Of a stretch of 10,080 nt of DNA, positions 1-6,601 are shown piece after piece. The stretch's first letter is position 1. Each line of letters opens with the position of its first letter. The DNA is from Bacteroidales bacterium UBA3663 (GTDB lineage Bacteria; Bacteroidota; Bacteroidia; Bacteroidales; UBA3663): positions 1-10,080 of the forward strand of contig DFJU01000132.1 in NCBI GenBank assembly GCA_002373755.1. Direction: 5' to 3'. The position numbers and the translations under genes were made by a program. The notes beneath the pieces are model-generated. The model ran no database searches. It was not told the DNA's origin and was given only the letters and a program-made list of their open reading frames with translations.

Positions 1-3000
1 CCTCGATGGCCTCGCCGTTCACCTTATAGCCGCCGAAGACATAACCTTCGGGGGCAGTGCCGCTGTAGCTGAGTTCGACAGTTGTGCCATTGGCATAATA
101 GCTCGTGCCGTTGTAGGTCTTGCTGGCCGATGTCGAGGTCGATACGCCCTGCGCGAGGGTGATGGTGTGGACAGAAACAGCGCCGTTATTGTCGGTGACA
201 TCCGCACCTTGGCAACCCACGCCAGTCGCATTGCTCTGGCCTGCCATCGTGCAGTTATAATAATAGTTGTTGGAAAGGGAACCTTTGCTATTATTATATC
301 CGACAATGGCTCCGTATCTATCCACTGACGGCACTGTAACCCCGATGACGAAGTTGTTGCTTACCATTCCACGATTATAGCCCACAATACCACCATAGTA
401 CCTGCCCGACGCACAGGTAAGCTGGGCCGAGCTTGTGCAGCCGGAAACTGTGCCGTAGTTAAAGGCCACAATGCCACCATGATAATAAGCGTTAGAGTTT
501 GTTGCCTGAACCTGCACAGTGGATGCTACCGTACAGCCACTGACCGTGCCATTGACGTTATAGCCAGCGATGCCGCCGCTATAGAAATGGCCCAAGATGA
601 CCGAGTTGGCGAGATTGACATCCTTGACAACCGCACCCTCGCCAAGATAGCCGAAGAGACCTTGATAATTGGTGGAAGCCTTGCTGATGTTGATGCCGCT
701 GATGGTCCATCCCATGCCGTCGAACGTTCCCTTGAACGAAATAGAGGAACCTTTACCGATGGCGGTATAGTTGTTCTCGACCGTCTTGTCGTACGTGATG
801 TCGGCACCCAGCTGGAAATACGTGTTAGCGTAGTCGTTACCGGCATTCACCTTTTCAGCCAACAGGTCAAGTTCTGCCGTCGTGGTGATGATGTAGGGAT
901 GATCTGCCGAACCATCGGCATTGGCCGTAACGCCCCAAACATCCTCAAATGTTGCGGTGACGGTGACATCGCCTGCCGGCATTGTGAACGTATTGCCCTC
1001 GATGGCCTCGCCGTTCACCTTGTAGCCGTCAAGCGCGTTGCCGTCAGCCAGAGCACTCGCGGCGAAACTCAGCGTGACCTGCATGCCGCTCGCGTAGTAG
1101 TTCGTGCCGTAGGCTGTCTTGGTGGCCGATGTCGTGACCGAAATGCCGTTGCCCAACGTGATGGTGTAGAGCGGTTCCTTGGCCGTGCCCACCGTCGTGT
1201 TCTGTGCCGGCATCGTGAACGAGCTGCCCTCAATCTTGCTGCCGTTCACGGTGTACCAGCCAAGTTCATTGCCATTCACGCTCAGACCACCCAGTTCGAC
1301 TGTCGTCCCCTGTGCATAGTAGTTCGTGCCGTTGTAGGCCTTGCTGGCCGATGACGCAACCGCGACACCCTCGCCCAAAGTGATGGTGTGGACAGAGACC
1401 GCGCCGTTGTTTTCGGTGACATCTGAACCTTTGCAGCCAATGCCAGTCGCATTGCTTACACCTGCCACCGTGCAGTTATAATAGTAGTTGTTGGAAAGGG
1501 TACCTTCGTCTTCATATCCTAAAATAGCTCCGAAACAATTGGCCTCTGAAGGCACTGTAGCCCCGATGACGAAGTTGTTGCTCACCGTACCGCCGTAATT
1601 TAGACCCACAATACCACCATAGCTCCAGCCCGACGCACTGGTAAGCTGGGCCGAGCTTGTGCAGCCGGAAACTATGCCGCCGCCGTTATAGCCGACGATA
1701 CCGCCATGATAATAATCGGCAGATTCTGTTGCCTGAACCTGCACGGTAGATGCGACCGTACAGCCGCTCACCGTACCGCCGTTATTTTGACCCACGATGC
1801 CGCCGCTATTGTTATAGCCCAAAACGACAGAATTGGTCAGGTTGACATCCTTGACAACAGCACCCACGTCAAGATAGCCGAAGAGGCCCTGATAATAGGT
1901 GGAAGCCTGACTGATGTTGATGCCGCTGATGGTCCACTCCTTGCCATCGAACGAACCCTTGAACGAATTAGAGGAATTTTTACCGATGGCGGTATAGTTG
2001 TTCTCGACCGCCTTGTCGTACGTGATGTTTGCACCCAGCTGGAAATACGTGTTAGCGTAGTTGTTGCCGGCATTCACCTTTTCAGCCAACAGGTCAAGGC
2101 CTGCCGTCGTGGTGATGATGTAGGGATGATCTGCCGAACCATCGGCATTGGCCGTAACGCCCCAAACATCCTCAAATGTTGCGGTGACGGTGACATTGCC
2201 TGCCGGCATCGTGAAGGTGTTGCCCTCGATGGCCTCGCCGTTCACCTTGTAGCCGCTGAAGACATAACCTTCGGGGACAGTGCCGCTGTAGCTGAGTTCG
2301 ACAGTTGTGCCATTGGCATAATAGTTCGTGCCGTTGGCTGTCTTGGCAACTGTGCCCGTTGCGGTGACGCCGTTGCCCAACGTAATGGTGTAGAGCGTCT
2401 CTTTGGCCGTGCTCACCGTCGTGTTCTGTGCCGGCATCGTGAACGAGCTGCCCTCAATCTTGCTGCCGTTCACGGTGTACCAACGAAGCTCATTGGCCGC
2501 AGCTGTAACCAGACCACTCAATTCAATTTTCAAACTTTTGGCATAATAACTTGTGCCGTTGTAGATCATGCTTGCCGTTGTAGTCGTCTTAACACCGTTA
2601 TTGAAAGTGATGATGTAAGCATCGGAAACAGCATTGCCAGCCACCGTGCAATTATAATAGTAATTGTTGGTCACAGACGTTTTACCCCATCCATATCCGA
2701 GAATAGCTCCATAATAGGAATAAATACTCGGCACTTCGGCGCCAATGACAAAATTGTCGCTTATCAAACCTTCATCTACCCATGTGTAACCCGCAATGCC
2801 ACCATAATAACTTATATTTGATGAAATGCTAGTAGTAAGTTTGACAGAACTAACACAATTTGTGATTGTACCGTAGCCGTTAAAGCCTGCAATGCCACCA
2901 TGATACCAAGCACTAGAATTTGTTGCATGAACCTGCACGTCAGATGCGACCGTACAGCCACTGATCGTACCTTCATCATTCCAGCCAGCGATGCCGCCGC

Positions 3001-3358
3001 ATCCGTTCCTGCCCAAGATGAACGAATTGACCAATTTGACATTCTTGACGACCGCATCCTTGCCGAGCTGGCCGAAGAGACCCTGATAATCGGTGGAAGC
3101 CTGACTGATGTTGATGCCGCTGATGGTCCATCCCATGCCGTCGAACGTTCCCTTGAACTTATTCGTCCGACCGCCAATGGCCGTGTAGTTATCCTCGACC
3201 GTCTTGTCGTACGTGATGTCGGCTGTCAGCACGAAGAATGACGAAGAGTAGGAATTGCCATTGTTCACATCTGTAGCCAACTGGTTAAGGTCCGTGGTGT
3301 TGGCAATCTTGTAAGGGTCATTCTGCGTACCTTTGCCACCACTGAAAGTACTGGCAGC
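1..3358 (-). repeat. Three tandem copies of a ~409-codon coding unit (third incomplete)
   Basis: The unit spans 3358-2168 (397 codons), 2167-941 (409 codons) and 940-1 (cut by the edge). The period between the second and third copies is exactly 1227 bp. A perfect 96-bp match occurs at 874-969 and 2101-2196. Other blocks are nearly identical, for example the one encoding YTVNGSKIEGSSFTMPAQNT near 1200-1260 and 2425-2482. The first unit lacks about 12 codons after the NNYYYNCTVAG segment. Confidence 0.9.
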
Positions 3359-3454
3359 CCACGCCGTTGCCGCCGTGAGTGACATTGCGAGCAGCACTAA
3401 CGCCATTCGCAGGAAAGAGGTTACGCCCTCAATTGAGAATTTTCGTCTCTTCAT
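1..3454 (-). CDS. GLUG-repeat secreted surface protein, N-terminal 1151 residues (runs off left edge)
   Basis: The frame is open from the ATG at 3454 to the window edge. It starts MKRRKFSIEG, followed by a hydrophobic stretch and an AWA-AS signal-peptidase site near residue 33; there is no lipobox, so export to the surface or outside is expected. Residues 33-429, 430-838 and 839-1151 are three tandem units. Each opens with a conserved N-DPY / DHPY and FKGxFDGxxWTISGINIS segment. Next come about four GLUG-like motifs (GGIxGYNxGxVSxCTV, starting near residue 150 in the first unit). Each complete unit then ends in beta-rich repeats of InlB-B/Bacteroides type (YYAxGTTVEL ... KVNGEAIEGNTFTMPA). 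Such proteins are usually adhesins or extracellular matrix-like proteins; the ligand is unknown. The C-terminus, where a sorting signal might sit, is outside the window. No TTTG/TAnnTTTG promoter is seen in the 65 bp upstream, only an A-rich leader. Confidence 0.9.
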   Translation of the reverse strand, partial: MKRRKFSIEGVTSFLRMALVLLAMSLTAATAWAASTFSGGKGTQNDPYKIANTTDLNQLATDVNNGNSYSSSFFVLTADITYDKTVEDNYTAIGGRTNKFKGTFDGMGWTISGINISQASTDYQGLFGQLGKDAVVKNVKLVNSFILGRNGCGGIAGWNDEGTISGCTVASDVQVHATNSSAWYHGGIAGFNGYGTITNCVSSVKLTTSISSNISYYGGIAGYTWVDEGLISDNFVIGAEVPSIYSYYGAILGYGWGKTSVTNNYYYNCTVAGNAVSDAYIITFNNGVKTTTTASMIYNGTSYYAKSLKIELSGLVTAAANELRWYTVNGSKIEGSSFTMPAQNTTVSTAKETLYTITLGNGVTATGTVAKTANGTNYYANGTTVELSYSGTVPEGYVFSGYKVNGEAIEGNTFTMPAGNVTVTATFEDVWGVTANADGSADHPYIITTTAGLDLLAEKVNAGNNYANTYFQLGANITYDKAVENNYTAIGKNSSNSFKGSFDGKEWTISGINISQASTYYQGLFGYLDVGAVVKDVNLTNSVVLGYNNSGGIVGQNNGGTVSGCTVASTVQVQATESADYYHGGIVGYNGGGIVSGCTSSAQLTSASGWSYGGIVGLNYGGTVSNNFVIGATVPSEANCFGAILGYEDEGTLSNNYYYNCTVAGVSNATGIGCKGSDVTENNGAVSVHTITLGEGVAVASSASKAYNGTNYYAQGTTVELGGLSVNGNELGWYTVNGSKIEGSSFTMPAQNTTVGTAKEPLYTITLGNGISVTTSATKTAYGTNYYASGMQVTLSFAASALADGNALDGYKVNGEAIEGNTFTMPAGDVTVTATFEDVWGVTANADGSADHPYIITTTAELDLLAEKVNAGNDYANTYFQLGADITYDKTVENNYTAIGKGSSISFKGTFDGMGWTISGINISKASTNYQGLFGYLGEGAVVKDVNLANSVILGHFYSGGIAGYNVNGTVSGCTVASTVQVQATNSNAYYHGGIVAFNYGTVSGCTSSAQLTCASGRYYGGIVGYNRGMVSNNFVIGVTVPSVDRYGAIVGYNNSKGSLSNNYYYNCTMAGQSNATGVGCQGADVTDNNGAVSVHTITLAQGVSTSTSASKTYNGTSYYANGTTVELSYSGTAPEGYVFGGYKVNGEAIE

Positions 3455-3519
3455 TTTTAGTGTTTTGTTTTTGTTGTTAAATTTGTTTTGTATATATTAT
3501 TCTTAACCAATTCATTATT

Positions 3520-3639
3520 TCATTTCTTCGACTTGGTGCGGTATTCACTCGGAGTCACGCCGAACTGCCGCTTGAAGGCGCGCGTGAACGACGGCAGGAA
3601 AGATTTCAAACTTCCTTTTGAGTTCAAATGTCTCTTCAT
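3520..3639 (-). pseudogene. Chimeric 39-codon ORF: surface-protein start fused to the AraC regulator C-terminus
   Basis: The ORF is intact and begins MKRHLNSKGSLKSFL, then continues PSFTRAFKRQFGV to the stop. The last 26 codons match the 3' end of the AraC-family gene at 4264-4342 in 75 of 79 bases, including the same TGA stop. The first ten bases of the ORF plus 21 bases of leader match the start of the surface-protein gene at 27 of 31 positions. The switch between the two parents falls at CCTGC, which is present in both. This looks like a deletion product that joined a lost paralogous surface gene to a lost AraC copy. The encoded peptide contains only the last helix region of an HTH domain and is unlikely to bind DNA alone. 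Whether it is expressed is unknown. Confidence 0.75.
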
Positions 3640-3654
3640 TTTTTATGTTTATTT

Positions 3655-3686
3655 TTTGTTTTTATATCTATTTTTCGTAACCTTTG
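3655..3686 (+). promoter_or_regulatory. Promoter of the toxin-antitoxin operon (Bacteroidota type)
   Basis: TTTG at 3655-3658 is followed by 20 bases and then AACCTTTG at 3679-3686, one mismatch from TAnnTTTG. The spacing equals that of two better promoters in this window. The antitoxin start codon lies 37 bases downstream. Confidence 0.6.
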
Positions 3687-3723
3687 CACACGAAAACGAT
3701 TCATTTCTAAAAATCATTCCGTT

Positions 3724-3963
3724 ATGACAACCATGCAACTGCGGGAGGAACTGTTCCGCGAACTGAATCCCTTGCTCGACAGCGAAGAGGCAATGAAACG
3801 CCTCATCAAGTACGCTAAGAAAATCGCAGCACCATCACAACCGGCCGACGATACCGAATATCTGTTGTCCTCTTCCCCTATGGCCGAAGTCATCCGACAA
3901 GGACAGAAAGACATCGAAAACGGCCGTGGTAAGGCCATCAAAGTGGAAGATTTATGGAAATAA
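3724..3963 (+). CDS. Antitoxin of a YoeB-type toxin-antitoxin pair
   Basis: This 79-residue protein starts MTTMQLREELF. It is placed as the antitoxin by position: its last ten bases overlap the start of a clear YoeB toxin. The N-terminal half (about residues 3-35) is predicted helical and resembles the N-termini of small Bacteroidota antitoxins. The C-terminal half (SSPMAEVIRQGQKDIENGRG to EDLWK) is the likely toxin-neutralising segment. It is not an obvious E. coli YefM homologue, so the antitoxin family is left open. An extended frame beginning at 3628 would translate the promoter and is rejected. By family precedent the antitoxin, alone or with the toxin, represses its own promoter. Confidence 0.8.
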   Translation: MTTMQLREELFRELNPLLDSEEAMKRLIKYAKKIAAPSQPADDTEYLLSSSPMAEVIRQGQKDIENGRGKAIKVEDLWK

Positions 3964-4223
3964 TCTTCACTCCCCAAGCCTTGAAAGACCGTGATTATTG
4001 GAAACGGACTGGCAACAAACGCGTCATGAAGCGCATCAGCGAACTGCTGGAAGATATTCAGCAGCACCCGTTTTCCGGCATCGGCAAACCAGAACCGCTA
4101 AAAGGCGATTTGCACGGATTGTGGAGTCGCCGCATCACCGACGAACATCGTCTGGTTTACTCCGTGAGCGATGGCATGATATACGTCTATGTTCTCGCAA
4201 TGCGATTCCACTACTCGAAGTGA
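3954..4223 (+). CDS. yoeB: Txe/YoeB family mRNA endoribonuclease toxin
   Basis: At 89 residues this is close to E. coli YoeB (84). The signature segment GKPEPLKGDLHGLWSRRITD and EHRLVY is at residues 44-69. By alignment to E. coli YoeB the catalytic set is E47, R66 and H86, with the terminal HY at 86-87 also kept, so the toxin looks intact. YoeB-family toxins cleave mRNA in the ribosomal A site when the antitoxin is degraded. The ATG overlaps the antitoxin's end by 10 bp, which implies translational coupling. The gene sits between the AraC regulator and the chimeric relic, transcribed against both. Confidence 0.93.
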   Translation: MEIIFTPQALKDRDYWKRTGNKRVMKRISELLEDIQQHPFSGIGKPEPLKGDLHGLWSRRITDEHRLVYSVSDGMIYVYVLAMRFHYSK

Positions 4224-4232
4224 TTTTCCCAT

Positions 4233-4264
4233 GAAGATGTGTCCGGCACATCTTCTTTTTTTTT
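4233..4264 (+). terminator. Rho-independent terminator of the toxin-antitoxin operon
   Basis: A perfect 9-bp stem (4233-4241 with 4247-4255, GAAGATGTG/CACATCTTC) with a 5-base loop is followed by nine T residues (4256-4264). The T tract runs into the stop codon of the convergent AraC gene. The minus-strand side lacks a T tract, so it acts mainly rightward. Confidence 0.9.
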
Positions 4265-5394
4265 CATTTCTTCGACTTGGTGCGGTATTCACTCGGAGTC
4301 ACACCGAACTGCCGCTTGAAGGCTCGGGTGAACGATGGCAGGTCGTTGTAGCCGCACGAGAGCGCAATCTCGACAATCTTGCGGTCGTCTTCCGAAAGCA
4401 TCTGGGCGCAATGCAGCAGACGTTGCTCGCTCATCCACGCCACCATATTGCTGCCGCGCGCCGTGACAAAGGCCGAAACCGCATCGACACTCACGCCAAG
4501 CGCAGCCGCAACATCCTCAATGCGTGCCTTGCCGCAAAAGAAAGGGTTGCTCGTCACATCGGTACCCCACGGCGTCTGTCCGCCACGCTCCATGCTGAGC
4601 AGCTGGGGCAGACGCATGTTGATGAGCGTCGAGGGGTCCTCTTTGGCCACCACGGAACGCAACTCTTCGGCGCCCACACGATAGATAAAGGCCGAAAGCA
4701 CAAGTGTGGCAATATAAAGGATGTTGAAAAAGATGTGCAGCCACATGCTACCGAAGCACAACGGCAGGAATCCGGTCAGGAGCAGGATGGTCCAAATGAG
4801 CGTAATCCGAATCTGCGACTTATGGATTCGGATATCGACATCAGTCGGACGGTTGCCAATTCGCCAGCGGTCGAGGAAAATGGCATCGGCCAACAGACAC
4901 AATGCGAAAATCACCGATATGGCCAACAGTGCCAGAAAGATGATGCGGCCGAAGAAGACGAGCGGCGCACTGTTGCGGAACTCGCCCAACATATCGTAGG
5001 AGAAAATCTGACGATAATAGCCGAAGCGCACCATCAGCTGATTGACGAAAAGCAGCATGACCGACGGGGTGAGCAACATCATCCAATTGGCGACAATGCG
5101 GTAGTGCCCACGGCGCAGGAAGGCACAGGCGGCCATCGCAAAGACCTGGAAACAGGCGGCACAGAGGCCCAGCGCCTGGGTGGGTAAAATCTCGATGCCT
5201 TCGTCCGACACGATGAAACACGTGCTCAACTTGTAGGCTCCGAGCAGGAATAGGGAAAAAGGATAGAAACGGCAACAGACTGATTGCGGATTGTCACGAT
5301 AGCGGACGGCCACCATCGCAATCGGAATGGCAAGCAGCCAGCTGATCAGCACAGCAACAGCATTTGTTACGTAAAATAAATATAAGATGCCCAT
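4264..5394 (-). CDS. Membrane-embedded AraC-family transcriptional regulator (7 TM + HTH)
   Basis: From the ATG at 5394 the product is 376 residues. Seven hydrophobic segments lie near residues 5-30, 41-61, 73-92, 100-122, 148-172, 196-214 and 217-237. A cytoplasmic linker follows, then an AraC-type double HTH: helix pair one near 291-322 (DVAAALGVSVDAVSAF) and helix pair two near 339-372 (ALSCGYNDLPSFTRAFKRQFGVTPSEYR). This arrangement fits a one-component membrane sensor that binds DNA directly; the signal is unknown. A longer frame begins at 5478 (404 residues). I prefer 5394 because a TATCTTTGC promoter element lies 19 bases before it, inside the extra 28 codons, and because the extra segment overlaps the repeated operator-like sites. 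A second copy of this gene's 3' end exists at 3520-3598. Confidence 0.9.
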   Translation of the reverse strand: MGILYLFYVTNAVAVLISWLLAIPIAMVAVRYRDNPQSVCCRFYPFSLFLLGAYKLSTCFIVSDEGIEILPTQALGLCAACFQVFAMAACAFLRRGHYRIVANWMMLLTPSVMLLFVNQLMVRFGYYRQIFSYDMLGEFRNSAPLVFFGRIIFLALLAISVIFALCLLADAIFLDRWRIGNRPTDVDIRIHKSQIRITLIWTILLLTGFLPLCFGSMWLHIFFNILYIATLVLSAFIYRVGAEELRSVVAKEDPSTLINMRLPQLLSMERGGQTPWGTDVTSNPFFCGKARIEDVAAALGVSVDAVSAFVTARGSNMVAWMSEQRLLHCAQMLSEDDRKIVEIALSCGYNDLPSFTRAFKRQFGVTPSEYRTKSKK

Positions 5395-5413
5395 AATGCT
5401 CAATAATCGGTTG

Positions 5414-5421
5414 CAAAGATA
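5414..5421 (-). promoter_or_regulatory. -7 element of the AraC-regulator promoter
   Basis: Reading the minus strand, TATCTTTG matches TAnnTTTG exactly and is followed by C. The expected TTTG 20 bases upstream is absent (AACT instead, 5442-5445), and the first TTGGC motif begins at that point. This suggests a promoter that depends on a bound activator. Confidence 0.6.
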
Positions 5422-5443
5422 GTTGTCAGGCGTTTTCAAAAAG

Positions 5444-5558
5444 TTGGCATTGACAAAAAATATATTGGCATCGACCATAAATATGCCTCACAATGCTGCC
5501 AATCGATTGGCATTGTCATTCACGTTAGCCAATTACGACGGCAAAATCATTGGCAATC
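5444..5558. promoter_or_regulatory. Array of TTGGC motifs phased at ~21 bp upstream of the AraC gene
   Basis: TTGGC occurs at 5444, 5465, 5507 and 5550 (plus strand), and GCCAA at 5498 and 5528. The steps are 21, 42 and 43 bases, close to multiples of two helical turns. The first two repeats agree at 17 of 21 positions (TTGGCAT at the left, AAATAT at the right). The third is part of the perfect 16-bp palindrome TGCCAATCGATTGGCA (5497-5512). AraC-family proteins are known to bind direct half-sites about 21 bp apart, so these may be autoregulatory sites. Binding is inference. Confidence 0.6.
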
Positions 5559-5717
5559 GGGGTGAAATCTATCCGTCCGCCAAAGCAGACAACGTCAACG
5601 CCGCAACCCGTTTTTTCACAATAATGACGGGTTGCGGCGCTATGTGTTTTCGCTATCAGACTGTTTTTTTGCTAAAATTACGGCCGATGCAATAGGCGAT
5701 GATGAGAAAAGATTTCC
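5559..5717. other. Intergenic region with a strong 13-bp inverted repeat
   Basis: The only structure I see is a 13-bp perfect inverted repeat, CGCCGCAACCCGT at 5599-5611 and ACGGGTTGCGGCG at 5627-5639, with a 15-base loop. No T tract follows on either strand, so a simple rho-independent terminator is not supported. It could be a decayed terminator or an RNA structure. I see no credible gene here; a small plus-strand frame crossing 5423-5695 has no family resemblance. Confidence 0.5.
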
Positions 5718-5741
5718 TTACTGTTGCCCCCAGCTGCTCCT
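5718..5741 (-). pseudogene. Second copy of the comM 3' end (RSSWGQQ-stop)
   Basis: On the minus strand the eight codons read RSSWGQQ and TAA, the same seven residues that end comM at 6602. Fourteen bases are identical, CCCCAGCTGCTCCT on the plus strand, at 5728-5741 and 6612-6625. The copies lie 884 bp apart in the same orientation and flank the AT-rich gene and the transposase/BRO relic. A duplicated attachment site at the comM 3' end, or a remnant of a larger duplication, would explain this. Confidence 0.6.
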
Positions 5742-5768
5742 CATATTATGGATGATACAGTTTTTTGT

Positions 5769-6165
5769 TCAACCTTTTTCTTCAGCCGATTCAACCTGAT
5801 TCAGATATTCTTGCGCATTGAGCGATGTGACGACCGAATGACCCAGCTGTTTTTCCAGTTCGAGACGGGCGGAGCGCGCTACGTTGCCACCTCAGCCATC
5901 CACACCTTGAACGGTTCAGCCTTGGGCGATGGAATGGATTGGATAATGCGGGAAATACCTTCTTGTAAAGCACAATTCACCCGTTGCCGACCGCCAGCTG
6001 TCTGCAATGAAAGGGGGGTGACAAACTGTCCCCACCTCCGTCAATTGCATCAGTCCGTTGCGCACCTCACCGAAATAATGCACACGTCCTTGTGGTGACG
6101 AAATATTCTGCACTATTGTATCTGTGCCATCGTGCACGCGGCGTCTTGCGGATGGGGAGGGACAT
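5769..6165 (-). pseudogene. Composite relic: Y1 transposase N-terminus fused to a decayed BRO-family protein
   Basis: The first part (6165 to about 6035) reads MSLPIRKTPRARWHRYNSAEYFVT. After a frame change it continues GRVHYFGEVRNGLMQLTEVG, typical of the N-terminus of IS200/REP-associated Y1 transposases. The HUH and catalytic tyrosine region is missing. From about 6032 another frame reads FVTPLSLQTAGGRQRVNC and then RIIQSIPSPKAEPFKVWM, a segment characteristic of BRO-N phage antirepressor-like proteins, ending at a stop near 5884. A third frame from 5891 reads GGNVARSARLELEKQLGHSV and TSLNAQEYLNQ, the usual C-terminal end of the same family. Most of the BRO middle is therefore deleted. With at least two frame changes and two deletions, the locus cannot make a working protein. 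Family assignment is from remembered consensus sequences. Confidence 0.7.
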
Positions 6166-6167
6166 AA

Positions 6168-6572
6168 TTAGACGCCCAATAGTTCCTTCATCATTTTAAC
6201 ACATTGTCTACCTTGCTCTTGATTATCTTTGATGACATCGCATTGGATGCCAAATCCGTTATAAAACACATTTCGGGGTAAAACAAATCCAACGACCATT
6301 ACATAAAGTGGCTCAAATTTGTGTGGAGCTTTGGGCGTTAATACAATTTCTGGCGACACATAACTCGTATAATCATTTTCATTCTCATCCTTCTCTGTTT
6401 CGATTTCAGTATGGTATGTAATGTAAAACAAATCAAGGAAATCGTCGTCACATGCCAATAAGAAATCATAATAATTATCCAGCATATCCCATACACAACT
6501 ATCTGCGTATTCTCGAAATGCCAGTTCTGCTTCGTCGTATAATTGTTTTGCCTTGGGTGATATTTTGTTCAT
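6168..6572 (-). CDS. Hypothetical acidic protein, AT-rich gene
   Basis: This 134-residue protein begins MNKISPKAKQLYDEAELAFR. I do not recognise a family. It is strongly acidic (CDDDFLD near residue 41, then EIETEKDENENDY), has no signal peptide or membrane segment, and ends MMKELLGV. Sampled stretches are about 35% GC, against about 63% in sampled comM, which suggests acquisition from elsewhere. The gene starts 29 bases after the comM stop on the same strand with no recognisable promoter, so it may be read from comM transcripts. It ends two bases before the transposase relic. A small cytoplasmic accessory or immunity-like protein is possible, but nothing in the sequence shows it. Confidence 0.7.
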   Translation of the reverse strand: MNKISPKAKQLYDEAELAFREYADSCVWDMLDNYYDFLLACDDDFLDLFYITYHTEIETEKDENENDYTSYVSPEIVLTPKAPHKFEPLYVMVVGFVLPRNVFYNGFGIQCDVIKDNQEQGRQCVKMMKELLGV

Positions 6573-6601
6573 ATCGCATTACCAATTATTTATGGTTCCT
6601 A

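Noticed and set aside
479..3241. Long plus-strand frames (479-1354, 1706-2821, 2900-3241) with similar sequences to one another
   Set aside because: They are antisense to the continuous GLUG-protein frame, and their similarity simply mirrors the tandem units. They have no family resemblance or promoter.
3628..3723. N-terminal extension of the antitoxin
   Set aside because: It would translate the promoter and leader; the ATG at 3724 follows a recognisable promoter at a normal distance.
4189..5187. 332-codon plus-strand frame overlapping the AraC gene
   Set aside because: It is antisense to a protein with clear membrane segments and an HTH domain. Its own translation is low-complexity and charged, as antisense frames often are.
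5423..5695. 90-codon plus-strand frame in the AraC upstream region
   Set aside because: It covers the promoter, the phased motifs and the hairpin. No family resemblance or start signal is visible.
5724..6098. 124-codon plus-strand frame
   Set aside because: It is antisense to the transposase/BRO relic, whose minus-strand frames match known families.
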